This document shows positions 1 through 11,930 of a stretch of DNA of 64,000 nt, in pieces; within the stretch, counting starts at the first letter, position 1, and each line of letters starts with the position of its first letter. Under the pieces are notes generated by a model that worked only from the letters and a program-made list of their open reading frames with translations, had not been told where the DNA came from and made no database searches. The translations under genes were made by a program, and so were the position numbers. Origin of the DNA: Gigantopelta aegis. Its lineage: Eukaryota; Mollusca; Gastropoda; Neomphalida; Peltospiridae. Location: the NCBI RefSeq assembly GCF_016097555.1, contig NW_024533085.1:44667-108666 (forward strand), given 5' to 3'.

Positions 1-2021
1 AAAAGGACAATCACATCTCACAATAAGCTGACTGGAGCGAGTGACGGAAGGAAAGTTATTGATCGGTCACCGAGACCTTCAGGCCGCACAGTGTATATTT
101 TATGGAGCAACAAATCTAGAGACCATTCTAGTTGCGTGTTCAGCCAGACCGAGTAGATAAACGTCCGCTAGACTTCACGGTTAACAAAATGGCCACGTCG
201 GGTACCAATCAAATAGTTCGCAAACGTTAGGGAAAGGTTTGTTGGCTGAACTTGAGGCTGGTCTATAGTTGTTTCACTTGCATATAGATCATAAAACTCA
301 TAATATGAATTGGAAATAGAATGACATTTTACATTTGATTGCATGGCTATAGGCAAAGGTTTTTAGGTTAAATCACAATAGAAATATGTAACTAGGCTTT
401 TGTTAACGCCTCGTGTTTGCATTTTAGAACAGTTTAACAAATTACTTAGTAGTTCCGAACTGCACAAGAGAGACATTCTAGAAACAGTTCTGGTCATACA
501 TCCTAGAAATGGCTTGTTTAGATTGAAAGTACATTGCTGGTGTCTTTTAAATATATTGTTCTGTAAATAAGACATGTAGTTTGGATAAATACTTGCCGGA
601 TATCACTTGCATTTAGTAAACCTATATCTGGGGTTTGATTTCGTTTGCTACGTGGTGCTGATGGTCCCGTGTGGATCACTTACTAAATGCACTTAATACT
701 GTTTTGGTCTTATGACAAATACAATAAATATCTCTAGCTGCTTTTTTTCATATCCTGGTTCGCCTCACAACTCTCGCTGAAGCTAAGCGGTTTACAAAAA
801 ACAGAGTCTGTTTTGTTCATATTTGAAACACACCCCTACCAATTCTAAACCACTCTACGTAGTTTTTTAAAACTGATTTATTCGTAAACATGTTCTGACG
901 AGGCGAGGAAGGTTTCAATCTCAAATTGATGGAAATATGTGGTAGCACTGGCGTAGCTGGTTGAGGTGGTGGTGGTGGTGGTGGTGGTGGTGGTGTGTGT
1001 GTGTGGGGGGGGGGGCATGCCTCCCATCACACCTCTTCCCCCACCATCATCTCTTATAATTGCCTGTCACCCCACAAATGACAATGTGGGTGCTTCACCC
1101 AATATCATATATCCTGGCTATGCCAATGCATTGAAGTAAAATATTATTAATTTAATATTATTAATTTAATGATGCCCTGATATCTGCATTATCACACACA
1201 CGCGCGCGGGCACGAACGCACGCACACTCTTTCTCTCTCTCTCTCTCACGCACACACACACATCCATGCACACACACGCGAACACACACACGCGAACTCA
1301 TTGGTTTACGATTAAAATATTGGTATATGCTGGTGATTTAAGCTGTAGATACTATATTATTTTTAATTCTGCCAGGATTTTCTCAGACGTGGTGTCCGTG
1401 TGTTGTCCATTAACTAATTTGTTAAAGCCTTCTCCTACAGTTTTGATTGGTTATTTATGGATTTGAACAACAAAACCCTAATACACAATGCAGAGTCGAA
1501 TGAACATTTGGTAAAATAGTGGCTGATTCCATGAATCTCTGTCTAGCGTCTCATCCATTACTGGAGATGTCACCCCTCTTGCACCGCCACAAATATAACT
1601 GCCACCGACAGACTAGTTTATAACATCAAAACTAGTACCACACAGACTTCATTAGAATAAGTGCAGCTGTGATGATATGCACTCTGAATCACTGCCATAA
1701 TGTAGCAGTCGGTATTTTGTGCGTGAAGCTAGGTTCAACAAAGTTCACAACACCAGCTACGGGTTAGGGCATCATCTTTTATTCATGTAAACATAATACA
1801 CAAGACACACCCTGCAAGGATTAAAAACACAAACGTTAACAATATGGTAAAAACAATACAAATATATCCCTATCGAGGTAAAACAAACATTCAGGTATAT
1901 ATTAATGAAATACATTGCAAATCATAGAAAACCGTCATTAAGTATTAATTATCATTCTGATGATTATGAACCATCATCCTCTTTATCCTAAATACTGTCA
2001 TCACGATTATTAATCATGTTA

Positions 2022-2104
<83 letters not shown>

Positions 2105-3775
2105 TAATAATTATAATAATAATAATCAATTCGTGACCACCAATTATAATCATTGATTATAGCAAAGGGGAGATAATTTATAGTAAATAGGGTTATTTAA
2201 ATGATTGTAATTATATTATTATTTGATGTAATAAAGAGATATACTTAGCTTTATCATTAATGAGTTTATGAAAGAAAGGATATAAATTACAAGAGTATAT
2301 TTAAAATTACAAATATATAAGTATTAGACTTAACCTGTAGCTTAACATACCATATGAATTACACGTAGGCATTGTGTTGATATATTCCATAACAACTGGG
2401 GAAACCTGCATAAAAATAAATTCATAATATCAATTGTTTAGTATATGGTTTTCATATATCTATTATACATTCAGAAATAAAACATTTAAACTAATTCATT
2501 CCAAAACCAATGTTTTGGTGTAGTTCGTCATAAAAACAATTGACTAAACGTAGCTAAATTATTAACTCAAATAAGCTAACAACTAAAACAGAAACTTCAC
2601 TTAAATCATAAAATATATAGTTTTGACAGCAGAAAACAAAGATGGCTGACATTCATTATGTCACGCCCTGTAATCCATAATAATTAAAAGGCAGATTTAT
2701 TATTAAATATTATATGTTAAATTATTCATTAATCATTACCAGGAATAGAAAATTAGGCATTTACTATTATTATTTAAGTTTATCTTCTATAACAAATTAA
2801 TACTAACCTTTAAATTAAACTTCTACTATTTCTCTCTGATCTGAACTTGTTTCTCCAAATACTAAATAATTCTGTCCTGTCTGGTCAGTCCAAAGAAAGC
2901 ATGCAGATACAGGTGAGCGTTAATTAGCCAATGGGAGAGAAAGAGACAAGGGTCAAAGTTTAAAGATAGCTTGGGTGTTTGTATTGTAGCTATGGATACC
3001 AAAAGAGCTCACACTGACTGCACTGATGTGGTCGCGCGTGGTTGACCAGCATACACGAACATATCACAGGTACAGGGCAATACTAGAAAAAGGTGATAAA
3101 ATGTTAATTATAGTGATATGTTGTTCAACCTGTAGTTGTTACAGCCTGAAAATAAACATTAATGAAATACATACTAAATACCATACTTAAAGGTACATAC
3201 TCCTCTAAGAACCTGAAATTAAACATTAATTACATAAAACCTATATGCTTAAAATACACCTGTACTACAATAACGGTGATGATATAAGGTATCCTGTCCC
3301 ATCGTTGGCACCCGTCATGAGTGTGCGTAATGCAACGAAATGCATATTTCACAATTCTAAAAACGCACGTACCTGTAAGAAGTAAAGGTTATGGTAACAA
3401 TCTCTATTTTGAGAGTGGGTTCCAAGTTTTAACATCACATACTTTTGTTTCACTTTATTATAACTTTATCTAGATGTGTTTTATAGGTTTGTAGATAGCC
3501 AAACTTAGTGTCTGCGACTTTAATTCGCCAAAGCGATCAGTCGAAACTGGGACCCAGTTTGCTCATCTGCTATTTTGGCTGTTTTGCTAATTAACATCTT
3601 GTTTTTTGTATGTCCAGCTTAAAGTCTATTAGTACGAAGATACATTGAACACTAAAGAAAAAAACGCATCACTGAAATTCGCGCAGGATGTTTCGTTGAA
3701 CTGGATACGTGTTTTGAGAGTTTTCAGCGTGTGTAGTGCTCTGACTGCACGACCCCCCTCGTGCATATTAGTACA
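1..3775. other. Non-coding flank with microsatellites, no gene recognised
   Basis: No exon with convincing splice signals and domain content was found here. The DNA is AT-rich. It contains a GGT/GT/poly-G run at about 967-1014, a CA/CG-rich stretch at about 1194-1285 and an AT microsatellite at about 2030-2098. Short ORFs have no recognisable domain. If receptor copy 1 has signal-peptide and V-domain exons they should be upstream of 5188, but I could not find them in this stretch. Confidence 0.6.
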
Positions 3776-4092
3776 AAATTAAAGTTTGTTTTATTTAACG
3801 ACACCACTAGAGTATATTGATTTGTTAATCATCGGGTATTGGATGTCAATCATTTGGGCTTTTTGCAATTTTTAAATATAGTCTTAGAGAGGAAACTCGC
3901 TATATTTGTTCGTTAGTAGCAAGGGATCTTTGATATGCACCATCCCATAGACAGGATAGCATATACCACAGCTAATCGTGGTGCCTTGGCTGGAAAGAGA
4001 AATAGCCCAATGGATCCACCGACGGGGCTTGATCTCAAACCGACCACGCATCAAGTGAGCTCATAATCACTGGGCTTCGTCCCGCTCCCCTA
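3776..4092 (-). repeat. SINE-A copy (tRNA-derived), reverse orientation
   Basis: On the minus strand this reads as a SINE: a tRNA-like head (A-box-like CCCAGTG and a B-box-like GGTTTGAGATCAAG region at the high-coordinate end), a body matching the copies at 5744, 26163 and 32860, and a 3' tail ending in the taaataaaacaaact type of motif. No ORF is expected. It is the first of many copies of the most abundant family in the window. Confidence 0.75.
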
Positions 4093-4518
4093 TCAATTTG
4101 AACACAATTGCTGATATTTTCCAACACAAGGGGCGGGATCTAACGAACTGCTTGTTTGCTCACATGAAGTCGATGATTTTCAGTATTGATCGCCTGTTAT
4201 GGACTCAGGTTTTTCCTTGTCCCAACAAGTGCCTCATGAATGGTACATCAGAGGTCGCAGTATATAAGATGACCCTCTGTGGTTTCTCTAATCATTAATT
4301 CCAGCTTTAGCTCTCGACGATGCCAGTAGCTATTAATTTCTCTGTAACTTTCGATCTGACAGGCTACTCCTTGGGAACGATGCTCGGATTTGTAAGGTGT
4401 ACAGTGGAGTTAATTCCGAATTGTCGACATGGACTAAACTGCCACTGTAACCATAGCTTATGGCCAGTAGACACGACGGAGGAAGATGATCAGGAAGCAG
4501 TGACTGGCAGTGCATGTC

Positions 4519-4621
<103 letters not shown>

Positions 4622-5187
4622 TGACTTCAAGACATCAGAAGCTGCGCTAGTGACATCCCCATCTTCAAAGACATCAGCGATGACCACTACACTACACCAT
4701 TGTTGAACCAGCCTACATACAGACGATGATTAATAAATGTATGTGCTTTAGTGGTGTCATTAAATAAACAAAATGTAAACCTTTAGCGTCTGTTAAATAG
4801 AATGTTTTAGGGCACTCCAAAATATGTGTGAGAGGGTTGTGCACACCCAGAATTATCTATCTGAATCTGCGCCAGCACTAAAGAAAGTGGTTATTTGTTT
4901 TAAGTTTAAGTGTACAAACAGCAAACTATGGCAATTGTGACTGCCATACTGAACCTTTAAGTCTTGATACGAAAAATGTACAGCATAAAACAGGACTCTT
5001 TCTTTCTGTACCACTTCACGGTTAATGGAAGTGAGAGAATGTATATTGCTGGAAATTTAAGACTAACAGTGCAACATACAATACAGAAAAAAATGTTGTC
5101 TCTCTAACCACCTCTGACATTGTTAACGCAGTGAAGCATTTATATTTTCCTGGAAATATTAAATTAACTGTCTGTTATCTTTTCCAG

Positions 5188-5451
5188 GTGGTCCAGACTC
5201 TGTTACAGTAAGTCCACCATCACCTGGGTCTGCAGCAGAAGGAGACAGTCTGATTGTGATGTGTGCTACTGCTGGCTGTAAACCACCATGTTCCTATTCC
5301 TGGACTCTGAAAAATCAGCAGATCTCATCAACCTCTCAGTTAAAACTGACAAACATCAACAGGAGTCAGACAGGGAGTGTGTACACGTGTACAGCGACCA
5401 ACTCACTTATACCAAAATCTAAAACTAAACAAATCACACTTACAGTATACT
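5188..5451 (+). CDS. Receptor copy 1, Ig-domain exon 1
   Basis: Single-exon Ig-like domain of an IgSF membrane receptor, presumably extracellular ligand recognition or adhesion. The acceptor ttttccag precedes 5188 and the donor T|gtgagt follows 5451; both ends are phase 1, the usual symmetric phase of shuffled Ig exons. Seen in the translation: start GGPDSVTVSPPSPG, B-strand Cys in VMCATAG, an extra pair in GCKPPC, C-strand Trp in YSWTL and the F-strand YTCTATN. The exon at 49412 in copy 2 is its paralogue, with 14 differences over about 88 residues by hand count. Intron sequence downstream is also shared. No signal-peptide exon was found upstream. Confidence 0.9.
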
Positions 5452-5743
5452 GTGAGTAGTATAATTTAATATGCTACATTTGTTATATTTTTTACTTAAT
5501 GAACGATTAATTATTCTGAAATCTTAAGAGACCATTTTAATATTCCTTCTTACTTCAACGTGACCTGCAGTAAACAATGAGAATTATTTATATAGCTAAT
5601 GAACGATCAACGATGTTTAAGAACAGCTAATGTTAATAGTGGTTTAAAACACGTTCAATGTATTTGTTACGTAATAAAAACACACACTGTATACTGACTG
5701 GATTCAAACCCACTGCACAATTCGTATGACATTTGACAATCCC

Positions 5744-6048
5744 GTGAGCGGGACATAGCCCAGTGGTACAGCCTTTGCTGGATGCGCGGCCGGTGTGGGA
5801 TCGATCGCAGTCGGTGAGTCCACTGAGCTATTTCTCGGTTCAGGCAGTGTACCACGACTGGTATATCAAATGTCGTGGTATGTACTACCCTGTCTGTGGG
5901 ATGGTGCATTTAAAGGTCCCTTTGCTGCTAATCAAGTGGCGACAGCGGATTTCCTCTCTCAATATCTGTGTGTTTCTTAACCATATGTCTGACGCCATAT
6001 AACCGTAAATAAAATGTGTTGAGTGCGTCGTTAAATAAAACATTTCTG
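5744..6048 (+). repeat. SINE-A copy (tRNA-derived), near full length
   Basis: A head with A-box-like sequence (catagcccagtggta) and B-box-like sequence (gtgggatcgatcgca), a central body (accacgactggtatatc, gtgggatggtgcat) and a 3' tail aaccgtaaataaaatgtg followed by taaataaaacatttc. Pol III promoter function is inferred from the boxes. It is the clearest copy for defining the family. Confidence 0.8.
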
Positions 6049-6061
6049 TCTTTTTTTTTCT

Positions 6062-6385
6062 TTAATTTCCTTTACACTGATCAGCGAACTGGAAAATTAT
6101 CAATGCATTGGATTTTTATGCAAAACATAATATTATGTTTGTATTACAATGGGAATATTTGTGTAGTGACCTTACTCAGTGATAGGCAAAAATCCCATGT
6201 TTTTCGTTACAGAGTTATCTCTGACGGCAGACAGCGATGTTAACCGTCTAACCATTAAACATTAACAACTAACCTACTGTCCTCGACAGACAGTCCAGAT
6301 AGCTGAGGTGTGTGCCCAGGACAGCGTGCTTGAACCTTAATTGGATATAAGCATGAAAATAAGTTGAAATGAAACGAAATAATAC
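6062..6385 (+). repeat. SINE-B-type repeat with alternative 5' part
   Basis: The sequence starting ttacactgatcagcgaactg and ending with the motif gtgcttgaaccttaa plus gatataag is repeated at 32268-32560. Its 3' half (cagacagtccagatagctga) is shared with the SINE-B copies at 27805, 29845 and 33878, but its 5' half is different, so it looks like a chimeric or variant SINE. Confidence 0.65.
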
Positions 6386-6395
6386 CAGTAAAGTA

Positions 6396-6703
6396 AAGTT
6401 TGTTTTAATTAACAACACCACTAGAGCACATGGATTTATGGATATAGCCCAGTGGTAAAGCGCTCACTTGATGCGCGGTAAGTATGGGATTGGTCCCCGT
6501 TGGTGTTGTCTTTGGGCTATTTCTCGATCCAGCCCGTTAACCACGACTGGTATATCAAAGGATATGTGCTATTCTGTTTGTGGGATGGTGCATATAAAAT
6601 ATCCTTTGCTACTAATGGAAAAATGTAGAGGATTTCCTCTATAAGACTATATGTAATAAATCGATGTGCTTTAGTCGTGTTGTTAAAGAAAAGAAAGTTT
6701 AAC
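6396..6703 (+). repeat. SINE-A copy with inverted terminal segment
   Basis: It starts with aagtttgttttaattaacaa followed by caccactagagcacatgg, the reverse complement of the SINE-A 3' end seen at its own far end (cgatgtgctttagtcgtg). The interior is a normal SINE-A body read on the plus strand. The same inverted-start arrangement occurs at 32812. Confidence 0.7.
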
Positions 6704-7030
6704 TTTGACAATCCCAAACTATTCAGACAAATATGACAAAAATAAATACAGTAATTGAATTGATTTAAACTGGGACTCTACACTAAACTGACTATTTGCG
6801 AACACTGTACATGACATATATTATATGATTGCTGTACCTAGAGGAGAGGTACCTCCTCCCCGAAAAAATAAACGATAGTAATGCTCAGATAATTTACAAT
6901 TAACCATTTTATGTAGCTGGAGAAAGGCCCTGTATGACTCTCCCGTAATTATTTTAGATTAGGCATGACCCTGTGTATGCTTGCTATACAAAGTTATCAA
7001 ATACAGTTTTTCTTTACTTTTATTGTGTAG

Positions 7031-7291
7031 ATGGCCCAGCCAGTGTCCAGCTGAACACCACTTCTCCACTGACAGTGAAGGAAGGTGATGATGTAGCTGT
7101 GTCATTTGAAGCGACTGACTGTTCTCCATCCTGTTCCTTCACGTGGAAGTTTAACTCTCAGACTAAATCAACCAGTTCTGTGCTGTCAGTAAATAATATA
7201 CAGAGATCAGCAGCTGGTGACTACACGTGTATTGCTAGAAACAGAAACACACAGAAATCATTAGACAAGTCCATTTCTCTGGATGTGCAAT
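7031..7291 (+). CDS. Receptor copy 1, Ig-domain exon 2
   Basis: Ig-like domain encoded by one phase-1 exon (acceptor ttgtgtag, donor T|gtgagt). Translation opens DGPASVQLNTTSPLTVKEGD; the C-strand Trp (FTWKF), the D-x-G-x-Y-x-C motif (AAGDYTCIARN) and the terminal SLDVQCE are present. The usual B-strand Cys is replaced by Phe (AVSFEAT), while a DCSPSC pair analogous to GCKPPC of exon 1 is kept, so the cysteine pairing must differ from a canonical Ig fold. It follows exon 1 after an intron of about 1.6 kb that is largely SINE sequence. Confidence 0.88.
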
Positions 7292-7736
7292 GTGAGTAAA
7301 ATATTTGTTTTCATTATTAGAACATTAATTCTTCATGTATATATGTATTTTTTAAAATTAAAATACTATTTTCGATTTAAATGAGGGTTCATTGAAGGGG
7401 TTTGCGTCCGAATGCCATGCTGTTATATCCACGCTACATACGTGTTAATTATTAATATATATGAATATCCAATGCCTCCTTTATAGAAAGACAGCTACTA
7501 CCGAGGGGATCCTCTACTTAACAATATTTTTTTAAGCAAATCTTTTATAATACAAAGTGAACTGGATCTTTGTTAATGATGATTGGATCTTTGCATTCAG
7601 TAGCTTGATGAAATACTAAATGTAAATGTTAAACGTAACTGAATTAGTGTAATGGTTTCAGATGCCAACACATTTGCTACGGTCCAGACTTGGTTGTTAG
7701 TAGTGTACTTTTAGTAAGTAGAACATTAGCCACTTG

Positions 7737-8476
7737 CCGGATCCACGTTAATATGCACAATAGCTAATTTTATGCAAATGTTTGCACGACGTCACAGTCC
7801 AGTCGCCTGGAGGAAGGGTCGGCGGACGTCGTACGCTATTGCAAGTGTTGATTAGTCCATTAATTAAGCTAGAGCAATGGGTAGTATTCAATGCCTTATA
7901 CGGAAAACGGCGCGAGGCACGTGACCTTTGTGGCTGGTAAAACACGAGTCTGCGCTAAGCAAACACTTTCCTGGCTAAAATGCACATATTATTGATTTTC
8001 CTCTCACGGGGCACGGGTGTATTAAATGGTTATTTTTTGTTAGTTAAAAAGGATTTGTTTGTCTTGCTAAGGTTTTAACAAACCTGATAATTAAAAATAA
8101 AACATTGGTCATCAAAAAACCCAAATGAATATGAATCCTTTTTTAATGAAGACAACAATTATCATTTAATATACAGGTATGCTTCAATTAATGTTGGCAC
8201 AAGTGAATACTTATACAAACCGCACACAAAAGGAATTGACATCACATGTTTGCAATGTCTGACATGGCCATTTCATTCACACAGCGGTCACGCGCCTCGT
8301 GCTGTTTTCCAGATAAGGCATTGATTACTATCCATTGTTTTGGCTTAATTAATGAACTAATCAACACTAGCAAAAGTGTACGACATCCACCGACCCTTCT
8401 TCTGTGGCTGACCTGTAACGTCGTGCATATAGTTGTATTTTAATGAGCTATCGTGCATATTAATATAAGACTCCGG
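7737..8476. mobile_element. Foldback/MITE element with ~200-bp inverted arms
   Basis: The arm at about 7737-7934 is matched in reverse complement by about 8279-8476: shared blocks include ttaatatgcac, gaagggtcgg, gttgattag, cattaattaag, caatgccttat and cacgtgacc/gcgtgacc. A spacer of about 345 bp separates the arms. No ORF of note. It lies in the intron between Ig exons 2 and 3. The exact termini and target duplication were not resolved. Confidence 0.75.
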
Positions 8477-8802
8477 CCAGTTCTATTTATTAAAAGTACA
8501 CTACTGTTTTTTGTTTATCTCTTCACTATCCAGTCATTGTGACTTTTATTTATTTGCCATTCTAGTTAAAATAACAAGATGTTGTTATAAAATAAGTATT
8601 ACTTTGGAGTTCATAAATAATTTATATATACTTCACTGTATACCAAACTTTGATTTAGCCTATAGGTTTAACTCAGAATCTACTCATGTATTATTTTATA
8701 AAATATTTTCATTGCAATATTTAAATGTCTTTGTTCAAACTCCGAAGCAATTCCCTAATCTACATGGAATGATCCATTTGTTTCTAATATATGTACTTGC
8801 AG

Positions 8803-9081
8803 ACCAATCTTCAATCACTTCTCTGACCTGGAACTCGCAGTCTACACCGGTTACAGTTGGTGAGCTGACTCCTATGATTCTGAGATGTAATGTTGACAGT
8901 AATCCAGGATCTCACATCAAATTGCTGAACAAGTCACAGACTCTGCGTGAAGTAACAAACTCTAAACAGGCTGAGTACACGTGGAACGAGGCTGGATGTC
9001 TGGATACAGGACACTACACGTGTGAAGCGGGAAACAACATCAAGTCAGCTGTCAGTGAAAGTGTCCAGCTTGTTGTGAGAT
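8803..9081 (+). CDS. Receptor copy 1, Ig-domain exon 3
   Basis: Ig-like domain exon, phase 1 at both ends (acceptor gtacttgcag, donor T|gtgagt). Translation starts DQSSITSLTWNSQSTPVTVG, has the B-strand Cys (ILRCNVD) and the F-strand GHYTCEAGNN, but the core Trp position is Leu (IKLLNKS). An extra Cys lies in EAGCLDTG. The hydrophobic ORF sequence upstream of the acceptor is intronic. This is the third of four consecutive Ig exons. Confidence 0.86.
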
Positions 9082-9537
9082 GTGAGTTACACATTAGTAT
9101 CATTAATGATTAATGTGAAAATTATTGACCAAATGTTATTCACTCAGTTCTAACACAGTAAAACTAAAATGTGTTTGCTTTCTTAGTCAAATTACTTATA
9201 TCGTGGCATACTTATTGTAGACCAAATAACTAACACGTCGTACATTAGTCATTTAATATCGTTTGGTACCTTAATTAGTTCGTTTATAGTATATTCATTC
9301 CATATTATAGTCAGGTCATAAAACACTTTTTCTGTTTAGACTATTACCCATTTTATAACTTAGGCAATTTGCTCATAATTCTACTAACCGGCAAACATTA
9401 AACAAAAAAACAAAAAAATATTCTGAGGAATATAATAGCGCGGCAACTCCACCCTTGTTTGGTACTTTTTGGTCCTTTTCTTCATTGTCCAAACAGAAAC
9501 AGTCTTGTCGTAAAGTGTGCACCTAATGCTGTTTCTC
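9082..9537. other. Intron, nothing recognised
   Basis: AT-rich intron sequence between Ig exons 3 and 4, with no repeat or exon signature that I recognise before the SINE remnant at 9538. Confidence 0.6.
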
Positions 9538-9654
9538 GTTGCTAATCAATTTAAAGAGTAGCCCAATGGAATGGTGCTGAGTAGGTATTCTCTATCATTA
9601 TCTCTGTGGGTCCTTAACCACATGTCCATAATTAAATTGTTATTGCATCATTAA
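9538..9654 (+). repeat. SINE-A 3' fragment split by a MITE
   Basis: Diverged SINE-A 3' body (gctaatcaatttaaagagta, gtgggtccttaaccacatgt) ends at tgcatcaTTAA, and its tail resumes as TTAAATAAAAttgtc after 9989. The MITE therefore jumped into the TTAA of the SINE tail. Confidence 0.65.
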
Positions 9655-9989
9655 AGGCATACTGTCACAGACCACTGACCTATTTAATGGTCTAACAAAG
9701 TATTACCTGAACAAAAATAATTTGATTTGTCCCTAAATGTACTTTATTCAACCATCTTAATAACCACCATACTCCATTTATTAAAGACATTTTGTAAAAA
9801 TAATTGAATTATGGCAATGGTCCATAATTCAAAAACTAAAATTGCCGAGAGGGACGACATGGATTTCACACCATCATGGTTCAGTTAAGGTGATCCGATA
9901 GCTAGATTTGGTTTCCAACAATTAATGTAATTTTTATCTATTATCCATATTTTGAGAAATAAGGTCCTTACATCTGTGACAGTATGCCT
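9655..9989. mobile_element. TTAA-flanked MITE, 335 bp
   Basis: Perfect terminal inverted repeat AGGCATACTGTCACAGA at the left end and its reverse complement at the right end, flanked by TTAA on both sides (9651-9654 and 9990-9993). There is no coding capacity. TTAA target duplication points to a piggyBac- or Kolobok-type transposase in trans (inference). A diverged left-half relative lies at about 25827-25900. Confidence 0.88.
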
Positions 9990-10166
9990 TTAAATAAAAT
10001 TGTCGTCATTCCTCTTCCATTTCTGAACAGTTTACTACAAGCAGTAATACATACACAACTTGTATATAAGGTAATTAAGAATACAATATGTTTTAAGCAT
10101 GTAGATAGTTTTTAATTATCTTTATGGTGGCAAATAGTAATAATGTAAGCAGTCAGTATATTCCAG

Positions 10167-10469
10167 GTTCACCAAGATTAGACCATCACGTTCCATTCCA
10201 GAAAGAGTTTACAACAGCGATTGGCGGTAATGTGACTCTGAAGATATCAGTGATTGCCAATCCAACACCGACGTTCACCTGGTACAAACTGACTGATGGA
10301 AACAGAAATAATATTGGGTCTAGTAGTTCACCTACAACTGACGTAACTGCTGCTGGGAAACACACTCTAACGAATATTCAGCATGGAGATATTGGTACCT
10401 ATCAGGTTGTGGTGTCAAATGGAGCTAAAAACACAGATCTTGTGAAGAATCTGACACTTTATGTAGCAG
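10167..10469 (+). CDS. Receptor copy 1, Ig-domain exon 4 (cysteine-free)
   Basis: I-set-like Ig exon in phase 1 (acceptor atattccag, donor G|gtatgt). Translation opens GSPRLDHHVPFQKEFTTAIG. The core Trp (FTWYKL) and D-x-G-x-Y (GDIGTYQVVVSN) are present, but both disulfide cysteines are missing (LKISV and YQVVV), so the domain would have to fold without the canonical disulfide. It is membrane-proximal among the Ig domains, directly before the Fn3 exon. The lack of a disulfide may be normal for this position in the family; I cannot check that here. Confidence 0.87.
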
Positions 10470-11024
10470 GTATGTGTAGACGGATATTCAATGATAGATA
10501 TGCTAGTTATAAACTGTAACTGTAGACCACTGCGTTATTGAAAGATGGATATGCTAGTTTTAGACTGTAACTGTTATTGAAATGATATCTCACTGCCACT
10601 CTGTCATGTCCTTAATTTATCTCGCATCTCCCAGTGCTCTAAAACGTGTCAGTAGATGTGTGTGCTAGCTGCAGACTAAGTAACTGTAGAACACTGACGA
10701 GGATTGTTATTAAAATTGGATCTTACTACCACTCCAACTTCGCATTTCTTTCAATTACTTTTGTGATTATATCAAATTAATTACCGGGAACCATCATAAA
10801 ACAACAGCCTTGTTAGTGTAAGTAGGAAGGACATAAGCAATTAATTATGGTTTTCCTGTCTTAGTTGAATTCGTATGTCATCATTTCGGTTGGGCTGTAT
10901 TATATTTGCATTTTAAAATGCAATTTAATGTTTAACAATAGTGTTTTTATTAACGTTTAATTTTATTTACATAACAAATGCTTGGGTATGCGAATGTTTC
11001 AGTAAATATCTGTGTTTCTCGAAG
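10470..11024. other. Intron, nothing recognised
   Basis: Contains a weak internal duplication near its start (atgctagttataaactgtaa and atgctagttttagactgtaa). No mobile element was recognised. Confidence 0.5.
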
Positions 11025-11330
11025 GTTCTCCGAATATTCCCTCTGATCTCACAGTATGGAGCAGTGACCCACACTCAGTCTCAGTTGCTTGGATAGGGGG
11101 ATTTAATGGAGGATCAGGGCAGTCGTTTGTTGTACAATACCGAGCAGACAGAACATCACAGTGGACCAATCTCACTGATGTGATTCCCGAAAAAGGTGTT
11201 AACACAATTCAGAAAGCTGTTATACCAAATCTTCAACCAAAGACGAGATATCTGGTGCGGGTTTTGGCTTATAACATATATGGATACGAAGACTTTACCA
11301 AGGCACAGGAAGCTTTGACATTACCTCCAG
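11025..11330 (+). CDS. Receptor copy 1, fibronectin type III exon
   Basis: Single-exon Fn3 domain, phase 1 (acceptor tttctcgaag, donor G|gtaata). Translation opens GSPNIPSDLTVWSSDPHSVS. Fn3 landmarks are visible: VAWIGGFNGG around the B strand, VQYRAD in the C strand, NLQPKTRYLVRVLAYNIYG with the conserved Leu/Tyr of the E-F region, and the end LTLPPG. It is placed after four Ig domains and before the TM exon, the usual IgSF order. Confidence 0.92.
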
Positions 11331-11930
11331 GTAATAGTCATAATGGACAGACTCACAGATAGAGTTTTGTTATAACGCTGGGCAATATGTAGTTCATTAC
11401 CTTAAGTGTGAGGAATCACGTGGTCGATAACCTTGGGTGGTTCGGACTGGTATTTTCTATCCCAATCAGTGACCCCACGACATATATATTAAAACGTATT
11501 TCCTTATATTCTATGTAGATGTAATATAATTTAGTAAATTATCTTAATTGTTTACGACGTGCATTAAAAAAAAATCAAATCTTGATTTATTCACATAAAT
11601 GTGGTGTTTTTTTCTTCTATTTTTTAATAGAGTAAGCAATCGGTTTTTTTTACCATAAAACATCGTTGCCATTCTCATCATTTTGCAACACTGCAACATT
11701 TTTCTGTGTGTGTCTGAGGGGTTGGTGGCGCATAATGAATACAGCTTTTCCATTCCCTTTAAAGCGATGTTACACTCTTTTTAGGTAATTCGGGTAGTCG
11801 GTATAACATGGTTTTGTTTTGTTTTTTAATTGTTATCGTTTTTACAACAGACACGTTTATTATTAGTGCAGCAGCCACGCTCTTAGTAAAATGTTTATTT
11901 GTGTGATCATTGTTGTTTGTTTTATTAAAG
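11331..11930. other. Intron, nothing recognised
   Basis: T-rich intron between the Fn3 and TM exons. Several poly-T/poly-A runs; no domain or mobile-element signature found. Confidence 0.5.

Larger units (their letters stand above)
5732..6715 (+). mobile_element. Composite SINE block flanked by 12-bp target duplication
   Basis: The duplicated motif TTTGACAATCCC occurs at 5732-5743 and 6704-6715. Between them are, in order, a SINE-A copy (about 5744-6048), a SINE-B-type unit with an alternative head (about 6062-6385) and a second SINE-A copy that begins with an inverted copy of its own 3' end (about 6396-6703). The paralogous intron at about 49960 has one form of the target motif (ggaaaatccc) and none of this block, so the insertion postdates the gene duplication. 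Confidence 0.75.
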
